NCBI RefSeq assembly: GCF_009847015.1
Contig: NZ_WVEM01000002.1
Coordinates: 186,001 to 250,000, forward strand
DNA length: 64,000 nt
Origin: Sunxiuqinia indica
GTDB taxonomy: Bacteria; Bacteroidota; Bacteroidia; Bacteroidales; Prolixibacteraceae
Direction: 5' to 3'
The notes beneath the pieces are model-generated. The model ran no database searches. It was not told the origin of the DNA and was given only the letters and a program-made list of their open reading frames with translations. This document shows, piece after piece, positions 27,819 to 35,727 of the stretch (positions are counted from its first letter, which is position 1; every line of letters starts with the position of its first letter). A program made the position numbers and the translations under genes.

Positions 27819-27941
27819 TTCGTTCTGGACCTGGTTTTTGGCAAACATGTTTGTTAGCCGGAATCAATATTTTAAAAAACTTTTTAGCACGTTTAGCTGT
27901 TTTTTTAAGCGAATAAATCAAATTCAGTTAATTCAAGAATT

Positions 27942-29333
27942 ATGAGTTACGATGTACTAGTAATAGGAAGTGGCCCCGGAGGCTACGTGGCTGCCATAAG
28001 AGCCTCTCAGTTAGGTCTGAAAGTTGGTGTAGTTGAAAAGGAAAATATTGGAGGAGTCTGCCTGAATTGGGGCTGTATTCCAACAAAATCATTATTAAAA
28101 AGTGCTGAAGCGTTAAGCTACGCGAAGCATGCGGCCGATTATGGCGTAAGCATTGGCGGCGAGATAAAAGCTGATTTCAGTGCGATGGTGAAACGAAGCC
28201 GTGACGTTGCCGACAGCAATAGCAAAGGAATTCAGTTCCTGTTCAAAAAGAATAAAATTGAAGTTATTAATGGATACGGACGACTGAAAGGCAAAGGCAA
28301 AGTTGAGGTTGAAGACGAAAAAGGAAAGAAAACAGAGGTTTCGGCCAAGCATATTATTTTAGCAACAGGCGCTCGTTCGCGCGAATTGCCAAGCTTAAAG
28401 CAAGATGGTAAAAAAATTATAGGTTATCGCGAAGCAATGACCTTGGACAAGCAACCTAAGTCGATGGTTGTGGTTGGTTCCGGAGCGATTGGTAGCGAGT
28501 TTGCCAATTTCTACCATAACATTGGTACCGAAGTTACCTTGGTTGAATTTATGCCAACCCTGGTTCCGAATGAAGACGAAGAGGTAGCCAAAACATTGGA
28601 GCGTACCTTCAAAAAGGATAAAATGAAGGTGATGACCAGTTCATCAGTTGAATCGGTAGATACCAAAGGAAAGCTTTGCAAAGTAGTCGTAAAGACGAAA
28701 AAAGGCGAAGAAACCATTGAAGCGGAGATTGTACTTTCAGCCGTAGGAATTGCTCCAAATACTGAAAACATCGGCCTCGAAGAACTTGGTGTTGACATGG
28801 AGAAAGGCAAGGTTAAAGTAGACGATTATTATAAAACAAATGTTGATGGCGTTTATGCCATTGGCGATATTGTGCACGGGCCTGCTTTGGCCCACGTTGC
28901 ATCGGCTGAAGGTATTTGCTGTGTGGAGAAGATTGCCGGCGAAAGTCCCGAACCGATCGACTATGGAAATATTCCCGGATGTACATACACCAGCCCCGAA
29001 GTATCGTCGGTTGGAATGACGGAGAAGAAAGCGAAAGAAGCCGGTTACGATATTAAAGTGGGTAAGTTCCCATTTACTGCAAGTGGTAAAGCAAAAGCAG
29101 CCGGTAAAACCGATGGTTTTGTGAAGCTGATTTTTGATTCGAAATACGGCGAATTGCTGGGTGCCCATCTGATTGGTGGTAATGTAACCGAAATGATTGC
29201 AGAATTGGTTGTAGCCAAAAAACTGGAAATTACGGGACACGAATTGATTAAGTCAATTCACCCACACCCAACCATGAGCGAAGCCATTATGGAAGCTGCC
29301 GCTGCTGCCTACGACGAAGTCATACACATTTAA
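27942..29333 (+). CDS. lpdA: Dihydrolipoyl dehydrogenase
   Basis: A 463-residue flavoprotein (E3) that reoxidises dihydrolipoamide with NAD+. FAD-binding GSGPGGYVAAIRA (9-21), redox pair in GGVCLNWGCIPTKS (Cys40, Cys45), NAD site VVVGSGAIGSEFA, YAIGDIVHGPALAHVA and the interface catalytic HPHPTMSE near the C-terminus are all present. It stands alone with its own terminator, not beside E1/E2 genes, so it may serve pyruvate or 2-oxoacid dehydrogenases or the glycine cleavage system elsewhere in the genome. Confidence 0.95.
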   Translation: MSYDVLVIGSGPGGYVAAIRASQLGLKVGVVEKENIGGVCLNWGCIPTKSLLKSAEALSYAKHAADYGVSIGGEIKADFSAMVKRSRDVADSNSKGIQFLFKKNKIEVINGYGRLKGKGKVEVEDEKGKKTEVSAKHIILATGARSRELPSLKQDGKKIIGYREAMTLDKQPKSMVVVGSGAIGSEFANFYHNIGTEVTLVEFMPTLVPNEDEEVAKTLERTFKKDKMKVMTSSSVESVDTKGKLCKVVVKTKKGEETIEAEIVLSAVGIAPNTENIGLEELGVDMEKGKVKVDDYYKTNVDGVYAIGDIVHGPALAHVASAEGICCVEKIAGESPEPIDYGNIPGCTYTSPEVSSVGMTEKKAKEAGYDIKVGKFPFTASGKAKAAGKTDGFVKLIFDSKYGELLGAHLIGGNVTEMIAELVVAKKLEITGHELIKSIHPHPTMSEAIMEAAAAAYDEVIHI

Positions 29334-29364
29334 TGCAAAATAGCTTTTTAGGGTTAAACATTGG

Positions 29365-29398
29365 AGCCGTTCCGAATTCATTTTCGGAGCGGCTTTTT
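29365..29398 (+). terminator. Intrinsic terminator of lpdA
   Basis: AGCCGTTCCGAA (29365-29376) pairs with TTCGGAGCGGCT (29383-29394) with a single T-G wobble, loop TTCATT, then a T-run. Confidence 0.85.
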
Positions 29399-29443
29399 CT
29401 GTGCCTGTATTTGAGAATTCGATTGAATCAAAAGCGAACCCTC

Positions 29444-29594
29444 GGCCGGGCGTTTTGACAGCCTTTGCGCTTTTCGCCTTGCGGTGAAGTGGGGGAATTG
29501 CTACTGAATACTGTAACTGTACACTGTGACTTTCCTTTCCTTGTTTTCTAGTTCAAAACCATCGTAGGCCGGGCTTTTCGCCTAACGGCGAAGT
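29444..29594. repeat. Two copies of a GGCCGGGC/TTCGCC hairpin element
   Basis: Copy A has GGCCGGGC at 29444-29451 and CTTTTCGCCTTGCGGTGAAGT at 29470-29490, split by about 18 bases. Copy B is continuous at 29567-29594. In both the second part folds (TTCGCC with GGCGAA or GGTGAA). Such elements suggest a dispersed intergenic repeat; I cannot check other copies. Confidence 0.6.
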
Positions 29595-29628
29595 TGAGGA
29601 TTTGGCTGTCCCATTTGAATGCTCGTCT

Positions 29629-29647
29629 TCCTGAACTCGTTTCAGGA
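29629..29647. repeat. Short palindrome TCCTGAA-CTCGT-TTCAGGA
   Basis: A 7-bp inverted repeat with a 5-nt loop. It looks like a decayed form of the intergenic palindrome (ATCCTGAA..TTCAGGAT) that I recall from many Bacteroidota genomes. It overlaps the start of the open frame that runs through the 21-bp array. Confidence 0.55.
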
Positions 29648-29702
29648 TCTGCTGGCGATTAGCTCAATGCTTGTTGGATTCCCTTTCATGATCCTCCTCC
29701 CA

Positions 29703-30101
29703 GATTTAACCAGTCAGCAAAATGATGGAACGATGCAACATTTCGATGAGCCGATGAAGTGTGGAAACGAAAACTTCCACCTTTTTTATTCAATCGAGCG
29801 GTTCGGGACACCAAGCTTGCATCTTTTTCATGGAAGTGTTCATCAGTTTGCTGCAAGCCTGAAGCAAAATGCTGCAAGCCTGAATGTTTTTCGCGGAAGT
29901 TTTCAACAAAAAGATTCAACGCTGAACTCAAAAGATGCTCCGTTGAATCAAAATCAGGCAGCGTTGCACCTCAGGGGTGCTCGCTTGAATGTTTTTCATG
30001 CTCCGGTGCATCTCCAGGGTGCAAGCGAGCATATTGGAAGTGGGTACCCCCACTTCCGAAGTACCCTGATGCACCTCCGAGGTACCCCTTTACATGTTAA
30101 A
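29703..30101. repeat. Array of 19 degenerate 21-bp units
   Basis: The block divides into 19 consecutive units of exactly 21 bp with no indel, 399 bp in all. The rough consensus is GATGCAAGCTTGCATCTTTT plus T. The clearest units are at 29850-29870 and 29871-29891, which share their first 14 bases (GCTGCAAGCCTGAA), and at 29976-29996. Because 21 is a multiple of 3, any frame free of stops in one unit stays open, and long frames exist on both strands. In the plus frame it reads as heptads of the form x-(A/G)-(S/P)-(L/V)-(H/N/K/Q)-x-x. Units near 30036-30057 form a 9-bp hairpin. Confidence 0.85.
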
Positions 30102-30104
30102 TAG

Positions 30105-30458
30105 ACTTTGTTGAACCTCTCAATTCATACGGCTCTTGTTATACAGTCAACTTTTATCAGACTAACCGGTAGCCCACCACCCTGCTCTCCGGGATATTTT
30201 AAAAACAGTTGGTGGCTGGCTTGGGCATCATTGGTACAAATCCAGAATAGGCGGGGTATTTTGGCCAATACCAATAATTTTTATCGACTCATGACATCAG
30301 GTTGTCATTGGTCAGGTATATATTAGTGCTAATTAATCATTGTAAAATGTTTCCACTCCAGAGGTTCATATTTATTTATACCTAACTGAACCCATAAAGA
30401 CGGTTGATAACGACTGAGCGGTCTGAAAAATTTAAGGTCAGTATTATTTTGAGTAGCA
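30105..30458. other. Intergenic stretch between the 21-bp array and the omdA-like gene
   Basis: About 350 bases. I see no gene, RNA or strong hairpin. A 72-codon plus frame (30108-30326) has no protein-like features. The promoter of the following gene must lie in the right half. Confidence 0.45.
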
Positions 30459-31040
30459 ATGCCGAAAAATGAAATAGAAACATATTATCCTAAAAGCCAA
30501 GCCGATTGGCGAAAGTGGTTAGAGCGAAATCATCAGTCAAAACAGGCTGTTTGGCTTGTTTATTATAAGTCATCAACAAAAGTGGCCTCTATTAGTTGGA
30601 GTGAAGCAGTTGATGAAGCACTTTGCTTTGGGTGGATCGATAGCACTAAAAAGACCATTGACAAAGAAAGGTACATGCAATATTTCAGCAGAAGAAAATC
30701 GACTAGTACCTGGTCAAAAATAAACAAAGACAAAGTTGCCAAACTCATCCAAAACAACCGAATGACGGAAGCAGGTTTTGACAGCATAGCAACGGCCAAA
30801 GAAAATGGAACCTGGTCGCTAATGGATGATATCGAAAAATTGATTATTCCGGAGGATTTAAGAATTGCATTGAATCAAAATGAACGTTCAATGGAATTTT
30901 TTCAGAGCCAGTCAAAATCAATTAAAAAATCAATGTTGCATTGGGTTGTCATTGCTAAAAGAATGGAAACAAGGAAGAAAAGAATTGCAGAAATAGCACG
31001 ATTGGCTGCCCAAGGAATAAGACCAAATCAGTTTAGATAA
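30459..31040 (+). CDS. YdeI/OmdA-family protein (bacteriocin-protection type)
   Basis: A 193-residue cytosolic protein. The N-terminal part has the conserved SQADWRKWLERNHQ, VWLVYYK, SISWSEAVDEALCFGWIDST and YFSRRKSTSTWSKINKDKV (about 72-90) of the YdeI/OmdA family; a C-terminal helical part (LHWVVIAKRMETRKKRIAEIARL) completes it. The family is linked to bacteriocin or antimicrobial peptide resistance in some organisms, but its molecular action is unknown. It borders accessory DNA, so recent acquisition is possible. It stands alone. Confidence 0.85.
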   Translation: MPKNEIETYYPKSQADWRKWLERNHQSKQAVWLVYYKSSTKVASISWSEAVDEALCFGWIDSTKKTIDKERYMQYFSRRKSTSTWSKINKDKVAKLIQNNRMTEAGFDSIATAKENGTWSLMDDIEKLIIPEDLRIALNQNERSMEFFQSQSKSIKKSMLHWVVIAKRMETRKKRIAEIARLAAQGIRPNQFR

Positions 31041-31095
31041 AAAACGGCTTACAAGAAATAGAGCTTTAAGCAGCGTGTAGTCCCAAGCTTCGGTC

Positions 31096-31659
31096 TTATT
31101 TTCTCAAAATTTCAATTTCACCACTGGTGCCCAGCTTAATAATGCTGGATGGTTCTTTCGGGCTAATGTCGTCCTGGCGGTATTCCACCACGTAATCAAC
31201 TGCGTCTTTAATTTCGGGAATAATTTCATCAAAAAAGGAAGGAGAGGGTTCCCCGCTGATGTTGGCTGATGTCGACACGATGGGCTTTTTAAAGCGTTGA
31301 ATCAGCTGTCGGGTAAACTCTTCGGAGGTGATGCGAATACCAATACTGCCGTCCTGCGCGACGAGGTTTTTAGCCAGATTTTTAGCTCCCGGGTAAATGA
31401 TGGTCATGGGCTTTTCGGTGACTTCAATCAAGTCTAAGGCGATTTCGGGGACTTCCTCCACATAACGACTCAGGAAATTTATGTTTTCCATTAGCACCAG
31501 CATACTTTTGGAGTCTTCGCGTTCCTTCAGTTGATAAATTTTTTGCACGGCTTCTTCGTTGGTGGCATCGCAGCCAATTCCCCAGATGGTGTCGGTTGGG
31601 TACAGTATAATTCCGCCGGAGTGAAGCACTTCAAGCGCTTTTTTGATGTCGTTGTGCAT
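31096..31659 (-). CDS. tsaC: L-threonylcarbamoyladenylate synthase
   Basis: A 187-residue YrdC-domain protein that makes threonylcarbamoyl-AMP for the t6A37 tRNA modification. It shows GGIILYPTDTIWGIGCDATNEEAV (about 15-38), the KERE-DSK(S)M region (about 45-52), the IIYPGAKNLA segment and IVSTSANISGEPSP (about 130-143). It lacks the Sua5 C-terminal domain, so it is the short TsaC form. It is immediately upstream of a terminator and downstream of the lysA-type gene in the same direction. Confidence 0.9.
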   Translation of the reverse strand: MHNDIKKALEVLHSGGIILYPTDTIWGIGCDATNEEAVQKIYQLKEREDSKSMLVLMENINFLSRYVEEVPEIALDLIEVTEKPMTIIYPGAKNLAKNLVAQDGSIGIRITSEEFTRQLIQRFKKPIVSTSANISGEPSPSFFDEIIPEIKDAVDYVVEYRQDDISPKEPSSIIKLGTSGEIEILRK

Positions 31660-31720
31660 GATGTTGTTTCTTTATTTATTTTCACTTCAAAAATACAAAA
31701 CCGGGCGGTAATTTTCAGTC

Positions 31721-31756
31721 ATAAAAAAGCCGGAAATGCGAACATTCCCGGTTTTC
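31721..31756 (-). terminator. Terminator between lysA-type and tsaC genes
   Basis: An imperfect hairpin (AAAAGCCGGAAATG with CATTCCCGGTTTT, loop CGAA) is flanked by an A-run that becomes a T-run on the minus strand. It separates the two minus-strand genes. Confidence 0.65.
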
Positions 31757-31776
31757 TATTCTATCTGGTTTCTTTA

Positions 31777-33039
31777 TTATTCAAACTTGTTGGCCGCCTC
31801 AAAATCTACAGTCGCGTACAAATCATCGTAAGTCTCAGCTCGTCTGATTTCTACCACCTCGCCGTTTTCGCGCAGCAACAATTCAGCCGAACGTAATTTG
31901 CCGTTGTAGTTGAATCCCATCGAATGGCCATGTGCTCCGGTGTCGTGAATAACGACCAGATCATCAGGGTTAATTTCAGGGAGCAATCGGTTGATCGCAA
32001 ACTTGTCGTTATTTTCGCAAAGCGAGCCGGTAACGTCGTAGAGCTGGCTGTGTGGCGCATTCTCTTTACCCATAACCGTAATGTGGTGGTGAGCTCCGTA
32101 CAATGCCGGGCGCATCAGGTTTGCCATGCACGAATCTAAACCGGCGTATTTTTTATAAGTTTCTTTAATGTGCAACACTCTGGAAACCAAAAATCCGAAT
32201 GGTCCGGTAATGGCACGACCCGATTCAAAGTAGATTTTCAGTGGATCAAGACCATTGCCGACAATCATTTTTTCGTATAACTTTTTGATGCCTTTGCTCA
32301 CCTTCTTCAGGTTTACCGGCTTGTGTTCGTTTTTGTATGGAATACCAATTCCGCCTCCCAGGTTGGCGAATTCAAATTTGATATCCAGCTCTTTGGCAAC
32401 GTCAACAATCACGTCAAAAACGATCTCAGCGGTTTCAACAAAGTAGTCAGCATCCAGCTCGTTCGAAGCCACCATGGTGTGAATTCCAAAGCGCTTTACA
32501 CCTTTTGCTTTCAGTATTTTATAACCTTCGAACAGTTGCTCGCGGGTAAAACCGTATTTCGAGTCTTCCGGGTTTCCAATGATGATGTTTCCACCTTTTA
32601 GTGCTCCGGGATTATAGCGGAAGCTAACCAGCTCGGGAAGTCCTGCGTGTTTTTCCAGAAATTCGATGTGTTTAATATCGTCGAGGTTGATAACAGCTCC
32701 AAGCTCCATGGCTTTCTGGTATTCTTCGGCCGGCGTATCGTTGGAGGTGAACATGATTTCTTCGCCACGCATGCCAATTTTTTCAGCCAGCAATAACTCG
32801 GCCATCGAGCTACAGTCGATTCCAAAGCCCTGCTTGTGCAGTAATTTCATCAGGAAGGGGTTTGGAGCTGCTTTTATCGCGTAGTACTCCTTAAAACCTT
32901 CGTTCCACGAAAAGGCATCGACGAATTTTTCCGCGTAATCCAACATCCCTTTTTCATCATAGATATGAAAGGGGGTTGGGTGTTTTTCGATAATCTGTTC
33001 TAATTGTTCTTTGTCAAATGGTAATTTCTTCTCCAACAT
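31777..33039 (-). CDS. lysA: Diaminopimelate decarboxylase, long-branch LysA type
   Basis: A 420-residue fold-III PLP enzyme; it should decarboxylate meso-diaminopimelate to lysine. The PLP lysine is Lys56 in YYAIKAAPNP, followed by GIDCSSMAEL and MFTSNDTPAEEY. Compared with the classical family, the HIGS motif is HTMVAS (GIHTMVASNEL), EPGR is ESGR and CESxD is CENND. These changes are shared by a recognisable clade annotated as DAP decarboxylase (family knowledge), so the function is likely but less certain than usual. It sits next to a DapF-type gene in the same direction. Confidence 0.8.
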   Translation of the reverse strand: MLEKKLPFDKEQLEQIIEKHPTPFHIYDEKGMLDYAEKFVDAFSWNEGFKEYYAIKAAPNPFLMKLLHKQGFGIDCSSMAELLLAEKIGMRGEEIMFTSNDTPAEEYQKAMELGAVINLDDIKHIEFLEKHAGLPELVSFRYNPGALKGGNIIIGNPEDSKYGFTREQLFEGYKILKAKGVKRFGIHTMVASNELDADYFVETAEIVFDVIVDVAKELDIKFEFANLGGGIGIPYKNEHKPVNLKKVSKGIKKLYEKMIVGNGLDPLKIYFESGRAITGPFGFLVSRVLHIKETYKKYAGLDSCMANLMRPALYGAHHHITVMGKENAPHSQLYDVTGSLCENNDKFAINRLLPEINPDDLVVIHDTGAHGHSMGFNYNGKLRSAELLLRENGEVVEIRRAETYDDLYATVDFEAANKFE

Positions 33040-33207
33040 AAATTTATTTGTTTTTTTGCGATGCGCAAAGATACAATTTTGGCAGGACTATTTAGAATAA
33101 ATCTGTTTAACAAGGCTGCATTGTTAACCAACAGTTGATGCAGAATTGTGCCGATTAGCTTATTGGATTGACAATCGGAAAACAGGCAAACGTGGTCCCG
33201 CTATCAT

Positions 33208-34068
33208 TTAGATCAGATCATTAAGAAGCTCCTGACTTAAATAACCGCTGGCTATTTCCCTCACTTCACCGGTCATTTGAATTTCCCAGTCTTCGGCAAT
33301 CTCCAGTTTCAATTTACCTCCCGGCATCTTCATGGTAATCTTACGGTTGGCCAGGCCTTTTTTCACCATCATAGCAGCCACCGCGCTCGATGAGCTTCCT
33401 GAGGCCAGCGTGTATCCGGCACCCCGCTCCCAGATTCGGATCTCCACTTCGTTAGGCGATAGTACCTTTGCAAATTGAAGGTTGATGCGGTTTGGGAATT
33501 TAGGGTGATTTTCAATCTCCGAACCATATTGTTTGATCTCTGCTTCCGACAGTTCATCTTTCAGAATTACGCAATGCGGATTGCCTACCGACACACAGTT
33601 GATTAAATAGGTTTTATCTTTCAGTTGTAATTCCTGGTCGATGCACTCGCTTTGGTCGCTCACTACCGGAATTTTTTCAGCTTCAAAAATAGCTTTGCCC
33701 ATATCCACCTTAATCATGTGGGCTTTGTTATTTAGGGTTTCAATAACTTCGGCTGTAACCACTCCACCAAGCGTGTCAATGCTAAACGACTTACTTTTGG
33801 TGTGTCCGTAATCGTACAAGTATTTTGCAAAAATACGTAAGCCATTGCCACTCTTCTCCGCCTCCGAACCATCCGGATTTAAAATGCGCAAGCCAAAGTC
33901 AGCTTTGTCGCTGTTGGTCAATAATAAAATACCGTCTGATCCAATGCCATAGTGTACATCGCAAACGGTTTTTATATTTGGGACACTCATTTCAAAAGTG
34001 ATATCCTGACTGTTCATCACGATATAGTCGTTGCCTAAACCGTGCGATTTCACAAAGAAGTTTTTCAT
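33208..34068 (-). CDS. DapF-family protein with both catalytic cysteines replaced by serine
   Basis: A 286-residue protein with the DapF double fold: KSHGLGNDYIVM (about 7-18), YGIGSDGILLL (40-50), NPDGSEAEKSGNGLR (64-78), GNPHCVI (163-169) and RGAGYTLASGSSSSAV (215-230). Diaminopimelate epimerases use a Cys pair (in CGNG and ACGT); here they are Ser73 and Ser223. Racemisation by a two-thiol mechanism is therefore not expected to work as usual. It lies just upstream of the lysA-type gene, so an epimerase role is suggested by context, but another isomerase or a new substrate is possible. No frameshift or decay is seen. Confidence 0.75.
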   Translation of the reverse strand: MKNFFVKSHGLGNDYIVMNSQDITFEMSVPNIKTVCDVHYGIGSDGILLLTNSDKADFGLRILNPDGSEAEKSGNGLRIFAKYLYDYGHTKSKSFSIDTLGGVVTAEVIETLNNKAHMIKVDMGKAIFEAEKIPVVSDQSECIDQELQLKDKTYLINCVSVGNPHCVILKDELSEAEIKQYGSEIENHPKFPNRINLQFAKVLSPNEVEIRIWERGAGYTLASGSSSSAVAAMMVKKGLANRKITMKMPGGKLKLEIAEDWEIQMTGEVREIASGYLSQELLNDLI

Positions 34069-34138
34069 ATTTTCAAGCTAAATAAGAGGTTCCAACAAAA
34101 TTAGCAACAGTTTTTATGTTGGCAAGAGAAATGAAAAA

Positions 34139-34164
34139 GTAAAAGGAGCTTAAGCTCCTTTTAA
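34139..34164. terminator. Palindromic terminator between the dapF-type gene and an OMP gene
   Basis: AAAAGGAGCTTAAGCTCC plus TTTT (34141-34162) is a perfect 22-bp palindrome with A- and T-runs on its arms. It follows the minus-strand gene at 34190-34684. Confidence 0.75.
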
Positions 34165-34189
34165 TAATATTATTCGGCTTGTGTTTCTT

Positions 34190-34684
34190 TTAAAATGCGA
34201 CTTTGATTCCAAGCCCCGGGTCAATGGCAAAAAAGGCACCACCGTCGGTTACAACTTCCAGGTAAGGCTTAAAGTCGAGACTAAATGCAATGGGTGCCTG
34301 AGGTATTTTATACTCCAGGCCAACAATTCCATCAACTCCTAATCCCAGATCTCCATCATCATCGCCATGAGGGTGCTTGTACCAGCCGGGGCCTCCGCGC
34401 CCGTCGAAGTCATCACCATAAATGGCAACGTGTCCTCCAACTCCATAATACCAAAACAAACCGGGTTCATTAAAAGCCATCCGATTTTTTTCCCAAAGAG
34501 CGGTAATGCTTAATCCGTCATTCCAGAATCCCACGATTCCTTCAATTGCCGAAGGTCCATAGTTTTTTTTGAGTGTCAATCCTGATGTTCCGCCTGATCG
34601 TACTCCAACGGCAAAATCGTATTGCGCCATGGCTGATCCGGACAGAAACAAGATTAGTGCAACTATTAAGATATTTTTTTTCAT
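34190..34684 (-). CDS. Small predicted outer-membrane or secreted protein
   Basis: A 164-residue protein with signal peptide MKKNILIVALILFLSGSAMA. The rest alternates Gly and aromatic residues (YDFAVGVRSGGTSGLTLK, LFWYYGVGGHVAIYG) as in small beta-barrels, with a Gly/Asp/His-rich loop (HPHGDDDGDLGLG, about 108-120) that might bind a cation. No family is recognised. It has its own terminator and is divergent from the OmpA-type gene. Confidence 0.75.
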   Translation of the reverse strand: MKKNILIVALILFLSGSAMAQYDFAVGVRSGGTSGLTLKKNYGPSAIEGIVGFWNDGLSITALWEKNRMAFNEPGLFWYYGVGGHVAIYGDDFDGRGGPGWYKHPHGDDDGDLGLGVDGIVGLEYKIPQAPIAFSLDFKPYLEVVTDGGAFFAIDPGLGIKVAF

Positions 34685-35012
34685 AACATACTGTATTAAA
34701 GTTCTGCTTGGATTTAAGCCAAAAACGTACCTGAGATATCAGGATAGTCTGTAATGGGGTGATATAGAGTAGGGATGAGTGTTTTTCCAAGGTTGTAACA
34801 CAATCCGTTAAACGTTGAATGTGTAGATAATGTACCTCACGTTGGGTAGGGAATTATTCAACTCAGGAAGCAAGCCTGATTCATTCAAAATACATCGATG
34901 GATTAGCAAGTGATAGAAGATCAGTTGATTATTGTTTTGCTGTGTTGGCGGAGGATGAGCTGGCACAGTTATTTGATAATGGATAACCAACAAATCAAAA
35001 ACTGTAAACACC
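34685..35012. other. Divergent intergenic region OMP / OmpA-type gene
   Basis: 328 bases with no gene that I can support. A 127-codon minus-strand frame that covers part of it extends into the OmpA-type gene and is a shadow of its glycine-rich region. Promoters for both flanking genes must be here; no clear boxes. Confidence 0.45.
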
Positions 35013-35702
35013 ATGAAAACAATTGGAGTTAGAAAAAAGACAACATTTTCAATATTGCTTGCAATCATGATCATTTTTGCTTCGTGTAATAGTTCAAAAA
35101 CATTTAAAGGAGGAGCAATAGGAGCTGGTGCTGGAGGAGCTATCGGAGGAGTAATCGGTTCCGGATCTGACAATACCGCAAAAGGAGCCATATTAGGTGC
35201 CGTTATTGGAGGTACTGCAGGAGCATTAGTTGGAAATTATATGGACAGGCAGGCTGAAGAACTTCAGGACGACCTTGAAGGTGCTACCGTAACACGTATT
35301 GGCGAAGGGATTAAAATAACATTTGATTCCGGGATTCTTTTCGGTTTCGATTCGGCTAAATTAACTGAAGCATCCAAAGCCAATATTCAGGAACTAGCAG
35401 AGACGCTCAAAAAGTATGATGATACAGAAATTTTAATTGAAGGTCATACCGATGATCGTGGAACCGACGAATACAATCAGCAGTTGTCGGAACAGCGGGC
35501 TGCATCCGTTGGAGATTTGCTATTAGGTCTTGGAGTTAGTGATACCAGAGTTACTCAGGTGGGATATGGAGAGTCTCAGCCCATTGCTGATAATGCAACG
35601 GAGAACGGACGTCGATTAAATCGCCGTGTTGAGGTTGCTATTTTCGCTAATGATAAGCTTAAAAGGGCTGCGAAAAGAGGAGACATTGGCGAACTAGAAT
35701 AA
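35013..35702 (+). CDS. OmpA-family lipoprotein with glycine zipper
   Basis: A 229-residue protein with a lipoprotein signal ending IIFASC (Cys25). A glycine-zipper segment (about 33-75, GGAIGAGAGGAIGGVIGSG, AILGAVIGGTAGALVG) is followed by an OmpA-like peptidoglycan-binding domain (about 105-215: ILFGFDSAKLTEAS, ILIEGHTDDRGTDEYNQQLSEQRA, GYGESQP, NGRRLNRRVEV). It likely links the outer membrane to the cell wall. It begins a plus-strand run with a PorT-like protein and a DUF1328 protein, a set that looks stress- or envelope-related. Confidence 0.9.
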   Translation: MKTIGVRKKTTFSILLAIMIIFASCNSSKTFKGGAIGAGAGGAIGGVIGSGSDNTAKGAILGAVIGGTAGALVGNYMDRQAEELQDDLEGATVTRIGEGIKITFDSGILFGFDSAKLTEASKANIQELAETLKKYDDTEILIEGHTDDRGTDEYNQQLSEQRAASVGDLLLGLGVSDTRVTQVGYGESQPIADNATENGRRLNRRVEVAIFANDKLKRAAKRGDIGELE

Positions 35703-35727
35703 ACACAAATCAAAAATAGAAGAAATT

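Larger units (their letters stand above)
29619..30104 (+). other. Open frame through the 21-bp array, possible heptad-repeat protein
   Basis: 161 codons from ATG 29619 (an alternative ATG is at 29667). Residues from about 29 on are 19 heptads rich in His, Asn, Gln, Leu and Phe, with no signal peptide, domain or catalytic motif. The fifth codon of each unit varies mainly at its third base (CAT, CAC, CAA, CAG, AAT, AAC, AAG), which would fit selection on His/Asn/Gln/Lys at that place. A comparable open frame exists on the other strand (29686-29931), so coding is unproven. I lean to a non-coding or decayed repeat. Confidence 0.25.

Noticed and set aside
29686-29931. 81-codon minus-strand frame through the 21-bp array
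   Set aside because: It exists because 21 is a multiple of three, so any stop-free unit gives an open frame; no independent coding evidence.
29703-30101. CRISPR array
   Set aside because: Units are contiguous 21-mers without distinct repeats and spacers, and there are no cas genes.
30108-30326. 72-codon plus frame after the array
   Set aside because: No protein-like features or family match; rejected as chance.
34808-35191. 127-codon minus-strand frame with Ala/Pro-rich start
   Set aside because: It is the reverse of the glycine-zipper coding region of the OmpA-type gene; a shadow.
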